Of a stretch of DNA of 64,000 bases, positions 25,289-35,400 are shown piece after piece. Source of the DNA: JANWYQ01 sp034432445 (GTDB lineage Bacteria; Chloroflexota; Anaerolineae; JAAEKA01); the NCBI GenBank assembly GCA_034432445.1, contig DAOUBX010000025.1, positions 1-64,000 on the forward strand, written 5' to 3'. The number at the start of each line of letters is the position of its first letter. The first letter of the stretch is position 1. The notes under the pieces are model-generated. The model was not told the DNA's origin. It did no database searches and was given only the letters and a program-made list of their open reading frames with translations. The translations under genes and the position numbers were made by a program.

Positions 25289-28012
25289 TTACTTCTTCGC
25301 CCGCGACGCAGCCAGTTGCTGTTGCACCAGCCGTGGCACATCAGCCAGTGCGCCGCGCAGGCCGGCCACATCGCGGCCACCGGCTTGCGCCAGCGTGGGC
25401 TTGCCGCCGCCACCGCCGCCCACCTGCTCCGCCACCGCCTTGACCAACTCCCCGGCGTGCAGGCCGCGGCTGACCAGATCGGGTGTCACAGCGGCGACAA
25501 AATACGGCTTGCCGGCGATCGCGGCGCCCAACACCACCACGCCCGACCCCATTTGGTCGCGGAACCAGTCCGTCATCTGGCGCATAGTATTCGCATCGGC
25601 GGCGGCCACGGCTGAGGCCAGCACGCCCACGCCGTCCACCTGAACCACGCGCCCCATGAGCGCCTCGAACTCATGGCGGGCCAGTTCCTCGCGCAGGCGG
25701 CCGATTTCTTTCTGTTGGCTCGATACCTGGTCCAACAGGCTGAGTACCTTGCGATCGACCTCGGTCTCGGGTACACCCAGGAAGGAGGCCGCGCGCTGCA
25801 GCAGCCCCAGCCGTTCCTGGATGTACTCTTGCGCCGCGCGGCCGGTGAGGGCCTCAATACGCCGCGTGCCTGCACCGACGCTGCCCTCGCTGATGATATG
25901 AAAGATGCCGATCTCGCCGGTGCTGCTCACATGGGTGCCGCCGCAAAGTTCCTTGCTCCACACTGCTCCCGGCTGGCCGATTTCCACCACGCGCACGACG
26001 TCGCCGTACTTCTCGCCGAACAACGCCATGGCGCCTTCGGCCACGGCCTCTTTGTACCCACTCCAGCGGGCGCTCACCGGATAGTTGGCGAACACGGCAT
26101 CGTTGACCGACTGCTCGATCAGCCTGAGCTCTTCTTCACGCAACAAGGTCGGGTGTGTGAAGTCAAAGCGCAGACGATCAGGCGCCACCAGCGAACCGGC
26201 CTGGTGCACGTGCGTGCCCAGGATGTAGCGCAGCTCGCTGTGCAGGATGTGCGTGGCGGTGTGGTTGCGTGCGATGTCTTGGCGACGCACGGTGTCCACT
26301 TTGACCACCGCCGGCGCGCCTACCGGCACGACACCACGCCTCACGACACCCACATGGGTGATCAGCCCGGGCGCCGGTCGCTCGGCTCGGCTGATCTCGA
26401 CCTCCCAGGCCGGCTCTGGGCTGTCCTCGGTGATCATGCCCGTGTCGGCCACCTGGCCGCCGGCCTCCACGTACATCGGCGTGATCGGTAGGACAATCTC
26501 AACCGATTGGCCGGTTGTAGCGCGCTCGACTAACTGGCCGCCGGCAATAATAGCCTCCACGCGCGTGTGCGCCTCGGTAGCCGTGAGGTAGATGTGCTCG
26601 ACGCCGCCGTCCGGCAGCCGCTCCAGCGCTGTCAGGTAGGCCGACAGGTCCTTCTCGCCGGTTGCGCCGAACTGGGCCGCGGCGCGCGCGCGTTGACGCT
26701 GCTCGGCCAGCGCTTGCCGATAGCCGACCATGTCCACGGTGAAGCCATTCTCCGTGGCGATATCGCGGGTCAGGTCCAGCGGAAAGCCGTAGGTGTCCCA
26801 GAGCCGAAAAACCTGGTCGCCGGGCAAAACGGTTGCTCCTTCGCTGCGCAGCCGCGCCATCAGCTCATCCAGCAAGGTCAAGCCCACATCCAGCGTGCGC
26901 AGGAAGCGCTCTTCCTCATGCTGGATGTTCTTCAGGATGAACTCGGAGCGCGCCCGCAGCTCAGGGTAAGCATCGCCCATCGTAGCGATAACGACTTTAG
27001 CCACCTCAGCCAGGAAGGGCTCTTGAAAACCTAAGAGTCGGCCGTGGCGCGCCGCACGGCGCAGCACGAGGCGTAAGATGTAGTTGCGCCCCTCGTTACC
27101 GGGCAACACACCGTCGGCGATGAGAAAGGAAATCGCCCGGCTGTGATCGGCGATCACGCGATAGGAGGTGAGCTTGGCTTGACGTTGGGCGTCCGTATGA
27201 CCAAGCAGCTCCTGCGTGCGCCGCATGATCGGCGTGAACAGGTCGGTATCATAGTTGCTGGGGGCGTTCTGCAGCACGGACACGAGGCGCTCCAGGCCCA
27301 TGCCGGTGTCCACACCGGGCTGCGGCAGCGGCGTGCGGGTGCCGTCGGCAGCCTGGTTGAACTGCATGAACACCAGGTTCCATACCTCCAGCCAGCGACC
27401 GCAGCCGTTGTCCAGCGCTACAGAGCAATCTGACCGGCCACAGGTACAAGCGGCCGGGCCCCAATCGTAGTGGAGCTCGCTGGTGGGGCCGCACGGCCCT
27501 GTATCACCCATCGACCAAAAGTTGGTTTTCTCGCCCATGCGCATGATGCGCGCTGCCGGCAGGCCGATTTCGTCGCGCCACACCTGCCAGGCGACCTCGT
27601 CGTCGTGAAAGACTGTCGCCACCAGCCGATCAGGGGCGATGCCATAGACGCGCGTCAAGCACTCCCAGGCAAAATGGATGGCGTCGCGCTTGAAATAGTC
27701 GCCAAACGAGAAGTTGCCCAACATCTCGAAAAAGGTATGATGACGAGGCGATGGGCCGACCTCTTCCAAGTCGTTGTGTTTACCGCTGACGCGCATGCAC
27801 TTCTGGCTGCTGGCGGCACGCACGTAAGGGCGCTTTTCCAGCCCCAGGAAGGTGTTCTTGAACTGGACCATGCCTGCGTTGGTGAACAACAGTGTGTCAT
27901 CACCGACGGGCACCAGAGGTGAGCTGGGCACAACCGTGTGTCCATGATCCGCGAAATAGTCCAGAAACGCCTGGCGTATCTCGGCGGCGGTTTGCGGGCG
28001 AGCAAGCTTCAT
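25289..28012 (-). CDS. alaS: Alanyl-tRNA synthetase
   Basis: Charges tRNA-Ala; class II synthetase of 907 residues including editing and oligomerisation domains. Visible motifs are QKCMRVSGKHNDLEEVG, HHTFFEMLGNFSFGDYF, GMGLERL (motif 3), the editing-site zinc ligands HTATHIL and CGGTH, and a C-terminal domain with a GGGGGGK turn. An insertion with CTCGRSDCSV near residue 190 adds a possible extra metal site. Start ATG 28012 (MKLARPQTAAEIRQ) has GGAG 12 nt upstream, and a strong promoter lies at 28097-28125. Confidence 0.97.
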   Translation of the reverse strand: MKLARPQTAAEIRQAFLDYFADHGHTVVPSSPLVPVGDDTLLFTNAGMVQFKNTFLGLEKRPYVRAASSQKCMRVSGKHNDLEEVGPSPRHHTFFEMLGNFSFGDYFKRDAIHFAWECLTRVYGIAPDRLVATVFHDDEVAWQVWRDEIGLPAARIMRMGEKTNFWSMGDTGPCGPTSELHYDWGPAACTCGRSDCSVALDNGCGRWLEVWNLVFMQFNQAADGTRTPLPQPGVDTGMGLERLVSVLQNAPSNYDTDLFTPIMRRTQELLGHTDAQRQAKLTSYRVIADHSRAISFLIADGVLPGNEGRNYILRLVLRRAARHGRLLGFQEPFLAEVAKVVIATMGDAYPELRARSEFILKNIQHEEERFLRTLDVGLTLLDELMARLRSEGATVLPGDQVFRLWDTYGFPLDLTRDIATENGFTVDMVGYRQALAEQRQRARAAAQFGATGEKDLSAYLTALERLPDGGVEHIYLTATEAHTRVEAIIAGGQLVERATTGQSVEIVLPITPMYVEAGGQVADTGMITEDSPEPAWEVEISRAERPAPGLITHVGVVRRGVVPVGAPAVVKVDTVRRQDIARNHTATHILHSELRYILGTHVHQAGSLVAPDRLRFDFTHPTLLREEELRLIEQSVNDAVFANYPVSARWSGYKEAVAEGAMALFGEKYGDVVRVVEIGQPGAVWSKELCGGTHVSSTGEIGIFHIISEGSVGAGTRRIEALTGRAAQEYIQERLGLLQRAASFLGVPETEVDRKVLSLLDQVSSQQKEIGRLREELARHEFEALMGRVVQVDGVGVLASAVAAADANTMRQMTDWFRDQMGSGVVVLGAAIAGKPYFVAAVTPDLVSRGLHAGELVKAVAEQVGGGGGGKPTLAQAGGRDVAGLRGALADVPRLVQQQLAASRAKK

Positions 28013-28096
28013 CACGTACCAGACTCCTACCCAGCCGGTTGCGCTGTGCACAGGCTGGCTAAAATTGCATGCCGTCCACGGGGGACGGCGCTCCGC

Positions 28097-28125
28097 ATTG
28101 TATGCCAGAAAAGGGCAAATGTCAA
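28097..28125 (-). promoter_or_regulatory. Strong sigma-70 promoter for alaS
   Basis: On the minus strand this reads TTGACA, a 17-bp spacer, then TACAAT, a near-consensus promoter. Transcription would start near 28090, giving a leader of roughly 78 nt before ATG 28012. I see no T-box structure. Confidence 0.75.
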
Positions 28126-28153
28126 AGGAGTGTGCTCCGGCAAAATCCACGCC

Positions 28154-28182
28154 TTTACAGGCTGACGGGAAGATGCTACAAT
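28154..28182 (+). promoter_or_regulatory. Sigma-70 promoter for the subtilase gene
   Basis: TTTACA (28154-28159), 17 bp, TACAAT (28177-28182). It is divergent from the alaS promoter, and the two -35 boxes lie about 28 bp apart. The leader to ATG 28303 is about 114 nt. Confidence 0.7.
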
Positions 28183-28302
28183 TCTGGCGCCGACGGAGGA
28201 CGTCGGCAGACCGGCGCCTAGGCGCGCCGGCGGCCATCTTCGGGTCGGCTGCGGCATGTTTCGCCGTCGTCTGTGTCCCTGCGTCGCAAGGAGAACCCTC
28301 AT

Positions 28303-31300
28303 ATGCAACGAGCTATGGTCTATGTCGCCGACACTGACCCCCTCGGCCAGCAGCGTGTGGCCGATCAGGTTGTCCGGGTGCTGGCCACCTACCCCAGCGC
28401 CCTGTGCGTGGAGGCGGAAGCTGAGCAGCTGCAAGCCCTGGAGGAACAGGGTTTTGTGGTGGACATTATCGAAGACGCCACCAAGATCAAGCTGCGATCG
28501 GTGCATTTCGACACCAGAGAAGAGGCTCCTTCCCAGACGGCTGTCAGCCGCAAGGTGTTGGCCAAGGAAGTGGCCGATCGCCAAGATGCCTGGATCGTCC
28601 AGTTCGTCGGGCCGATCAAGCCTGAGTGGAGCAATGAAATCGAAGCGCTCGGCGGCCACCTGAACGACTACATTCCCAACAACGCCTTCTTGGTGCAGAT
28701 GACGACGCGGGTCAGCCGGCAGGTGCAACAGCTGCCGTTTGTGAACTGGGTCGGTCCCTATCGTCCGGATTACAAGCTCAGCCCGCTGCTGACCGGCAGC
28801 ACTGAGCCGGCGACTCCAGACACCATCGGCGCCCGCACGGTCGATGCCGAGGCTTTCAGGCCCGACCCACGCGGTAATCTCACCGTAGTTGCCTACAGCG
28901 AGGCTGACCTGGACGCCATTGCAGAACGCGTGCGAGAGTTGGAAGGAACCGTGGTCACCACCAGCCAGGCCACCTTACGCGTCTCAATGGACGTGGGCCG
29001 CGTCGAAACCCTGGCGCGCTTGCCGGAGGTCAAGTGGATCGAGCCCTACCTGCCGCCGCAGCTGCACAACAACGTTGCCGGTGGACTGATCGGCGTGCGG
29101 CCGGTGTGGGAAAGCCATGGTCTGGACGGCGAGGGGCAGATCGTGGCTATTGCCGACACCGGCTTGGACACAGGCGTGGACGACGACACCATGAGCCCGG
29201 AGTTCCGCGGCCGTATCGCCAGCCTGCACAGTTGGCCAATCCAGCCCGGCTACCGCTCGGCGCTCAACAACACCTCCTGGGACGACGGCGCGGTCGACCG
29301 CGACAGCGGCCACGGCACGCACGTTGCCGGGTCAGTGCTGGGAAACGGCGCCCTCTCCGATGGATCCATCCGCGGCATGGCGCCCCGCGCCCATTTGGTG
29401 TTCCAGGCCGTGGAGCAGTGGGTAGATTGGAAGCGCAGCAGCGGTTACCAGGACGGTTACTATCTTCTCGGCTTGCCCGACGACCTGAGCGAGCTCTTCG
29501 GCCAGGCTTACGCCGACGGCGCCCGCATCCACAGCAACAGTTGGGGCGATAGCTTGCATGGGCAATACACGACCGAAACGCAGACGATCGACCAGTTCCT
29601 GTGGGAACACAAGGACATGATCATCCTGTTCTCTGCCGGCAATGACGGCGTCGACGCCAACCGCGATGGTGTGGTGGAACCCGATTCGCTGGCCTCGCAG
29701 GCTTGTGCCAAGAACTGCATCGCCGTCGGCGCCTCCGAAAGCCAGCGCGACACGGGTGGCTTCAACCCCGGCGGCATCTGCAGCACCCATGGCGGCTGTT
29801 GGCAAATGAGCTTTCCGGTCGCGCCGCTGCGCCACGATCGGCTGAGCGACAACCCGGAAGGCATGGTCGCCTTCAGCAGCCGCGGTCCGGCCGACGATGG
29901 TCGCATCAAGCCAGACGTGGTGGCCCCCGGCACCAACATCCTCTCGGTGCGTTCCAGCCAGACCCGTGACACCGGCTGGGGGCTGCTGCCGGCCGATGTC
30001 CCCTATCGCTAGCACTACATGTTCATGGGCGGCACCAGCATGGCTACGCCGCTGGCAGCCGGCGCCGTGGCCCTGATCCGACAATACTTGCAGCAAGTGC
30101 ACCTACATCAGCCAACGGGTGCGCTGCTCAAGGCGGTGCTTGTACATGGGGCGACGCCGCTGGCCGGCCAATACAACCCGCCTGAAGTACAGCCGCCGCC
30201 GGATATCAACCAGGGCTGGGGACGCGTCAACGTGGAGAATGCGCTCTTTCCCCCATTTCCTGCCCATTGGACATTTCGCGACGATCCGGCGGACGCCGTG
30301 GGCACCGGCGAGATGCGCACCTATCAGTTCGAGGTGGCAGATGCCGCTGTTCCCCTGCGCGTTACCCTGGTGTGGACCGATTTCCCCAGCAGCCCCAGCT
30401 CGGGCGGCGGCCTGGTCAACCGTCTGCGCGTGTCTGTGGTCGCGCCCGATGGCTCTATCACCCAGGGTGGGCCGCTCAACAACAACGTGCAACAGGCGCT
30501 CATTGCTGCGCCGCAGCCGGGCATCTACACAGTGCGCGTGATCGGCCTGAACGTGGTTTCGCAGGTCACCGCCAACGCCAAGCAGGATTTTGCCCTGGTG
30601 GTAAGCGGAGGTCTGGCGTTCGTCGATGTCTACGTGCGGGACGATGAAGCCGACAACGGCGTCGAGCCGCGCAGCGAGGCGCGCTTCCGCTCGCCCGATA
30701 TCTGGATCAGCTCGGTCGACAACCCCACCGCGCCAGCCAGCGCGAACCCAGAGCCCGGCAAGCGCAACTACGTCTTCGTGCGCGTGCACAACCGCGGCAC
30801 CAGCCCTGCCGGCGATGCTGAGGTGCGCCTGTTCTGGAGCAGGCTGACCACGCACCCCGCCCGCCGCCTGTGGAGCGCCAAAGGCATCCAGGTCGACGGC
30901 GGCGCAGGCAATGTGCAGCGCGTGAGCCTCCCTGCCGCCAGCGATATGGCGCCAGACCAAACGGCGATCGTTTCTTTCACGTGGACGCCTCCCGCCCTGG
31001 CCAGCGCCAAGCCCAACTACTATTGCCTGCTGGCCACCGTCAGCCACCCGGCCGATCCACTGCTACAAGATGATGTGACGGCGGCGCGGTGGGAGGACAA
31101 TCTTGCATGGCGCGCCGTTGCCGTGCAAGAGACTGCGCCAGGCGAGGAAGCCAGCTTCCCGTTCTACATCACGGGCGCAGACGGCGGCGCAGCGCAAGCG
31201 ACCCTGCGCATCGACTGCCAAGCCTTCCCGGCCGGCAGCCGCGTCCGGCTCAAGCTGCCCAGCCGTTTGCTGCAAGGTGCGACCGCTGTGAATCTGCAAC

Positions 31301-31524
31301 AAGTCTGGCAGTCGCCGGCCGGCACGCTTAGCCGGCTAGAGGTGACCAGCCGGGGCATCGCCGAGCTAGCCGGAGTGGCTCTCAAAAAGGGCGAGAACAC
31401 CTTGCTGCGCCTGGAGGCGCTGCTGCCAGCAGCAGCCACGGCCCAGGACTACCCTGTGATCGTCGAACAGCGCATAGCCGGCCAAATAGCTGGTCGTATC
31501 AACCTTGTTGTGCGGGCGGCCTAG
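28303..31524 (+). pseudogene. Subtilisin-like S8 serine peptidase interrupted by an in-frame TAG
   Basis: One continuous reading frame of 1,074 codons is broken by a single TAG at 30010-30012. The first part (569 residues; AAGGAG 9 nt before ATG 28303) has an inhibitor-like N-terminal region, catalytic Asp in AIADTGLD (D285), His in SGHGTHVAG (H337) and the oxyanion Asn region FSAGNDG. The catalytic Ser motif GGTSMATPLAAG lies nine codons after the TAG, in the same frame. The rest carries a beta-sandwich domain (VTLVWTDFP) and a domain with PDIWISS and NYVFVRVHNRGTS. TAG also ends this very gene (31522) and others here, so general recoding is unlikely. No signal peptide is seen. Confidence 0.85.
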
Positions 31525-32303
31525 CGTCGCACCCAGTCTAGCCAGTGACAGGCAGCGTCAAGTGCATCGCCTTGCCGATGCTGGATTTCGACTGCGGGAC
31601 TGATCGGCGAACCGCCAGCGTCGACCACTTGCACGTAATGGACGTTGGCGATGTCGCCCAGGGGAAAGTCGTATTGGCCCAGATCGGCCGCGCCCGCCTT
31701 GCTCGCCACAGTCTGTTGATTGCCCCACTGGTCGTAGCGCCAGAGCTGCACGCCAGGCAGTGGATTGCCCGCGGCGTCGCGGACGGTGCCGCGAATCGAT
31801 GGCCCCGGGCAATCGCCGGAGGAATGGCGAACCACGCCGGCAGGCACGAACGGGAAAGCGGCCTCGGGCGCAGACTGGGGCGCAACCGTGGGTGTGGGCG
31901 TAGGCGGCGCCGGGGTAGCGGTAGGCCGCTCGCCAGAACCTGTGCTGACCACAGCCGGCGTCTCTGTTGGTGCGATGGGCTGCGCAGCAATCGTGGGCCT
32001 GATGGCAATGCCCGGCGTCACAGCAGGCGCAGTGTCCTGTTGCACGATCACCTGAGGGGCAGCCGGGGACGCCGGCGCGGTTGGCTCAGCAGAAGCTTGT
32101 GTGCGGGCGCTCGGGGGACCGGTGCGCGGCAGCAGCGCATTGAGGTTGAGGTCGCCCACGATTTCTTGCGCGGTGGCCAGGAAATCGAGGCGTGGGATGG
32201 TCACTTCCACTTGCCCGACAGCCTTGGCTGCGGCATAAGCGCCGACTAGCGCCGCCAGCAACACCAGGAGAAACGCTGCTGCGTAAAATCGCCTTTGATG
32301 CAT
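31521..32303 (-). CDS. Secreted or membrane-anchored protein with Thr/Pro linker and carboxypeptidase-regulatory-like domain
   Basis: The protein has 260 residues. An N-terminal hydrophobic segment (FYAAAFLLVLLAALVGAYAA) serves as signal anchor. Residues about 60-145 form a low-complexity Ala/Pro/Thr linker, which suggests a cell-wall or surface spacer. The C-terminal 95 residues look like a carboxypeptidase regulatory-type beta-sandwich (IRGTVRDAAGNPLPGVQLWRYD), with two or three cysteines (GDCPGP, DAACHW). Its TAG overlaps the stop of the convergent subtilase gene by 2 nt. Function unknown; substrate binding at the surface is a guess. Confidence 0.7.
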   Translation of the reverse strand: MHQRRFYAAAFLLVLLAALVGAYAAAKAVGQVEVTIPRLDFLATAQEIVGDLNLNALLPRTGPPSARTQASAEPTAPASPAAPQVIVQQDTAPAVTPGIAIRPTIAAQPIAPTETPAVVSTGSGERPTATPAPPTPTPTVAPQSAPEAAFPFVPAGVVRHSSGDCPGPSIRGTVRDAAGNPLPGVQLWRYDQWGNQQTVASKAGAADLGQYDFPLGDIANVHYVQVVDAGGSPISPAVEIQHRQGDALDAACHWLDWVRR

Positions 32304-32311
32304 GGTAGAAC

Positions 32312-32340
32312 TTGCTCGTTTGCACCTTCGATGCTATAAT
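32312..32340 (+). promoter_or_regulatory. Promoter of the tRNA-Val gene
   Basis: TTGCTC (32312-32317), a 17-bp spacer and a perfect TATAAT (32335-32340). The predicted start lies about 5 nt before the tRNA 5' end. A short GC-rich discriminator (TGCGCTCG) follows, as is common for stable RNA promoters. Confidence 0.75.
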
Positions 32341-32351
32341 TGCGCTCGTTC

Positions 32352-32428
32352 GGGCGAGTAGCTCAGTCGGTTAGAGCGCTGCGTTCACATCGCAGAAGTC
32401 AGGGGTTCGAGTCCCTTCTCGCCCACCA
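32352..32428 (+). tRNA. tRNA-Val (anticodon CAC)
   Basis: The complete cloverleaf is visible by eye: acceptor GGGCGAG pairs with CTCGCCC, the D arm contains AGCTCAGTCGGTTAGAGC, the anticodon stem CTGCG/CGCAG holds loop TTCACAT, and the T arm reads AGGGGTTCGAGTCCCTT. The 3' CCA is encoded. It reads GUG codons. Confidence 0.97.
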
Positions 32429-32437
32429 GCACATGCG

Positions 32438-32466
32438 AACCGGCTTCCACCAGGAAGCCGGTTTTT
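32438..32466 (+). terminator. Rho-independent terminator after tRNA-Val
   Basis: A perfect 11-bp stem AACCGGCTTCC/GGAAGCCGGTT with loop ACCA is followed by TTT and a T-rich stretch. It begins 9 nt after the tRNA. Confidence 0.9.
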
Positions 32467-32537
32467 GGTTTCCTTGCCGCAGGGATTATACTTGCCATCA
32501 GCTTGAGAACAAGTCCGCTTCGCAACGATATTGCGCC

Positions 32538-33371
32538 ATGCCCATCAATCCCTTCGATCAGTTGCATAGCTGGTGGCTCTCACAGTTGACCTGGCGTCAA
32601 TTACCCACCCTGTGGGTGCTGGCGTCGCTCGGCGTGGGAGTGGCTGTTGCCAATCTTTGGTGGCTGATGGCGTACAGCAGACACAGCCTGGCCAGGCAGA
32701 TCACCGCGGTCGTGGCAACCACTGCCGGCGGCAGCCTGACCTGGCTCATACACATGGCGTGGCTGATCGGCCCTGGCTACGCGGCGCTGCTGGCGGGGGC
32801 TGCATCACCACGGCTGATGGGCCTGAGCCAGATCGACTGGGGCGCCGGGCTGGGCTGGGGCGCGGGCGTGGCGGTGATGATCCTGGCTGTGCTGCTGGCG
32901 GCCGGCCTTAGTTACCGGCGCAGCCTGCCCGCCGCGCCGCCATGGCCCTCCCTTGCGGCGGCCATTGCCGGCAGCGCGCTGTTAGCATTCGAGGCAGGCG
33001 CCTTACAGTTTCAGTGGGCCTTCTATCGCAGCGCAAGCATCGAAGCCGCAGCAAGCCTGGACGCGGCTGCTCCTTTGGCTGCAGGAACCTGGCTGGCCGT
33101 CGTAATCGTCAGCCTGCAAGCCGCGCTCAGCCCCTGGTTCTGGCGCGACCTGCGCACGCCCGGCCTGGCCGAGCGACAGGTGTTGCGCGCTGCACTGCTA
33201 GTGGCAAGCGCGGTGGTCTTTCTGGTTAGCCGCAATTTCTGGCTGATCTGGCTGCTCCACGCCAGCGTTGCCGTGCTCTTGCAGCCAAGAGTGACATCCC
33301 AGGCGGCCTGGCTGCCGTCTAACCTGCTGTCTTCCTCGACAGAACAGCAAAAAAGCTCTCGCCAGCCCTGA
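32538..33371 (+). CDS. Polytopic membrane protein, unknown function
   Basis: The protein has 277 residues from ATG 32538 (MPINPFDQLHSWW). The same frame is open through the tRNA upstream, but that part cannot be coding. About 6-7 hydrophobic spans are rich in Ala, Leu and Trp, with few charged loops. No catalytic motif or family is recognised. The last codons form half of a strong hairpin that serves as terminator for the convergent gene. The ribosome binding site is poor. Confidence 0.55.
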   Translation: MPINPFDQLHSWWLSQLTWRQLPTLWVLASLGVGVAVANLWWLMAYSRHSLARQITAVVATTAGGSLTWLIHMAWLIGPGYAALLAGAASPRLMGLSQIDWGAGLGWGAGVAVMILAVLLAAGLSYRRSLPAAPPWPSLAAAIAGSALLAFEAGALQFQWAFYRSASIEAAASLDAAAPLAAGTWLAVVIVSLQAALSPWFWRDLRTPGLAERQVLRAALLVASAVVFLVSRNFWLIWLLHASVAVLLQPRVTSQAAWLPSNLLSSSTEQQKSSRQP

Positions 33372-33387
33372 GAGCCGGCGAGAGCTT
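33349..33387 (-). terminator. Rho-independent terminator of the small minus-strand gene
   Basis: On the minus strand an 11-bp perfect stem AAGCTCTCGCC/GGCGAGAGCTT with a 13-nt loop runs into six T residues. It overlaps the 3' end of the convergent plus-strand gene. Confidence 0.85.
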
Positions 33388-33409
33388 GATGGCGCGCAAG
33401 AGATCCGGT

Positions 33410-33706
33410 CTAGACAACCTGGAGCACGAAGTTAAGCACGATCAGCAGGACTAGCAGCGTAGCCGCCAGAATGAATGTGCGCCGCAGGTCCTTGAAGACA
33501 TAGCCGTACTCCGCCTCCCAATCCACTGCTGTCGCCTTGACAACTGGAGCGGCCTGGCGGGAAGCGCTCGGCGCAGATGCCTTTGGTTTGTTTGCCGGTT
33601 TCGGAGCGCTGCTGTTTGCCGCAGGCGTGGCAGACGGCGGCGTATCCTTCAACTGCGCATACGTGCGGGGACTTTCTGAACGTGGTTTGCGCACTTTTTT
33701 GGCCAT
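33410..33706 (-). CDS. Small single-span membrane protein
   Basis: The protein has 98 residues from ATG 33706 (MAKKVRKPRSESP), with GGAAAG upstream. The N-terminal 65 residues are basic and Ala/Pro/Ser-rich. A short conserved-looking segment (DWEAEYGYVFKDLRRT) precedes one C-terminal membrane span ending at the last residue (FILAATLLVLLIVLNFVLQV). It is tail-anchored in layout, with a followed-by-terminator structure, so likely a real monocistronic gene. No family recognised. Confidence 0.7.
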   Translation of the reverse strand: MAKKVRKPRSESPRTYAQLKDTPPSATPAANSSAPKPANKPKASAPSASRQAAPVVKATAVDWEAEYGYVFKDLRRTFILAATLLVLLIVLNFVLQVV

Positions 33707-33770
33707 GAGGGCTAGCTTTCCTTTCGCGGTCCGATCTTGTGCGGCATTATACTCCACGGCCACGGCGCGG

Positions 33771-35390
33771 TCAACTACGCCAGCCTTGGCGGTTGCGACG
33801 CAGCCGGCCGAACACCTTGCCCAGCAGCAGACCGGCCTCCTCCATACCAAGCCGCGTGACCACAACGCCATACACGACTGCGCCCAGAGGGGCAGCCACA
33901 GCGACCAGCAGCAAGTTGCTCTCAAAACCAGAAGGCAACGTCCTCTGCGCCGCCACCACCAAGGGCGCCAGCACCGCAGCCATCACTCCGGCCGCCGCCA
34001 CGGTTTTGCCCAACGTTGCGCCCGTGCGCAGGCCGGACAGATCGCCCAGCCGCCGCCGCAATAGCCACCACATGATGAGCACATGGCCGGTGTGCTTGGC
34101 CGAGTCGGCAGCCACCAGGCCAAGGTAGCCGAACGGCTCGAGCAAGAGCAGGGCGAACACAAGATAGATGAACACCGAAGCCACGCCGACCAGCGCCGGT
34201 GTCAATGTATCGTTGCGGGCGTAGAAGGTGTAGTTCAGCAGCCAGTCCACCGAGGCCGACACCAGGCCCAGCAGATAGATGTTGAGCGCCCGCACCACGG
34301 CGGTTGTGTCGGCCGGCATGAACTCGCCGCGCTGGAAGATCAACTGCACGATGGGCGTGCCGAGCACCCAGAGGCCCACCGTGGCCGGCACGATCAGCAT
34401 CAGCACGGTGCGCAACCCGCGCCCAAGCACCTGGCGGAAGGCTGCCTCATCGCCGGCCGCGAAGAACTGCGCCAGAGAGGGGAGGGCGGCCAGGCTAATG
34501 GCTACGGCGATCAGGCCATGCGGCAACTGAATCAGGGTCGTGGCGTCGCGCATCCACGCCAGGCTCTGCTCGCCTGTGCCAGAGGCCAACCGCCTATCGA
34601 TGATGACTTGCACCTGGCTGACCAGCAGTCCCGCTAGAATGGGCAGATAGAGCCGCCAAATGCGCGGCAGCGCCGGGTGGCGCAGACGGAACTGCAAACG
34701 CACGCCGGAGCGCCGCAGATCTGGCGCTTGCAAGAGAAGCTGGAACAGGCTGCCCAGCAGCACGCCCAGCGCCAGCGCATAGATGCTGAGTCGCGCCTCC
34801 AGCGTCAAGGCGGCCAAGATGATGCCTAGGTTATAGATGGCAGCAGCGAAGGCCGGGAAGGTGAAGCGCTTCAACGCGTACAGGGTGGCCATCATAGCGC
34901 CCGACACAGCCAAGAACCACACGGCCGGCGTCATGATGCGCAGGAGCAAGGTGGTGGTAGCCAGCAGATGCGGTGGCAGCCCGCCGGCCAAAAGCCGCGC
35001 CAGCGGACCGGCAAACACCTCCACCAACAACACCAGGCCGGCCACCAACACGCCCAGCACCGTCATCACTGCGCCGGCCGCCTGCCCCAGCTCGCGGCGG
35101 CGCTCTGGACGCGCGTAGTCGCTCAGCACAGGAACCAGCGCCGCGCTGAGCATTCCCCCGACCAGCAGGTCGTAGATCATCGTCGGGATCGTGCTGGCCG
35201 CCTGAAATGCGCTGACCAGCCCGCTGGCGCCGAAGAAAAAGGCAATGACCGTCTCCCGCACCAGCCCCAGCAGGCGGCTGGCGATGTTGCCAACCGCGAT
35301 GATGCTGGCGGAGCGCGCCAGAGAGGGAGCCACGGTCGGCGCCACGACCGCGTTGACGTCCGGCAAGTCCGGACCGAGGTTTTGAGCCAT
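33771..35390 (-). CDS. murJ: Lipid II flippase MurJ
   Basis: MOP-superfamily transporter that moves lipid II across the membrane for peptidoglycan synthesis. The protein is 539 residues from ATG 35390 (MAQNLGPDLP) with about 14 spans. Family features include NIASRLLGLVRETVIAFFFG and the amphipathic first helix, SAFQAASTIPTMIYDLLVGG, and ALPSLAQFFAAG. The C-terminus is charged (RLRRNRQGWRS). It lies downstream of the two heptose genes with a 10-nt gap. Confidence 0.93.
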   Translation of the reverse strand: MAQNLGPDLPDVNAVVAPTVAPSLARSASIIAVGNIASRLLGLVRETVIAFFFGASGLVSAFQAASTIPTMIYDLLVGGMLSAALVPVLSDYARPERRRELGQAAGAVMTVLGVLVAGLVLLVEVFAGPLARLLAGGLPPHLLATTTLLLRIMTPAVWFLAVSGAMMATLYALKRFTFPAFAAAIYNLGIILAALTLEARLSIYALALGVLLGSLFQLLLQAPDLRRSGVRLQFRLRHPALPRIWRLYLPILAGLLVSQVQVIIDRRLASGTGEQSLAWMRDATTLIQLPHGLIAVAISLAALPSLAQFFAAGDEAAFRQVLGRGLRTVLMLIVPATVGLWVLGTPIVQLIFQRGEFMPADTTAVVRALNIYLLGLVSASVDWLLNYTFYARNDTLTPALVGVASVFIYLVFALLLLEPFGYLGLVAADSAKHTGHVLIMWWLLRRRLGDLSGLRTGATLGKTVAAAGVMAAVLAPLVVAAQRTLPSGFESNLLLVAVAAPLGAVVYGVVVTRLGMEEAGLLLGKVFGRLRRNRQGWRS

Positions 35391-35400
35391 GAACCCGAGT

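Noticed and set aside
28013..28096. T-box riboswitch in the alaS leader
   Set aside because: The leader is only about 78 nt and lacks the T-box core sequence and a terminator.
28303..31524. TAG recoding (pyrrolysine or global stop reassignment) to explain the subtilase frame
   Set aside because: TAG ends hflX, der, mltG, the 18852 glycosyltransferase and the subtilase itself, and no pyl genes are seen.
32340..32537. Open frame extending the membrane protein gene upstream through the tRNA-Val region
   Set aside because: The tRNA, its terminator and its promoter occupy this stretch; the first methionine after them (32538) starts the plausible protein.
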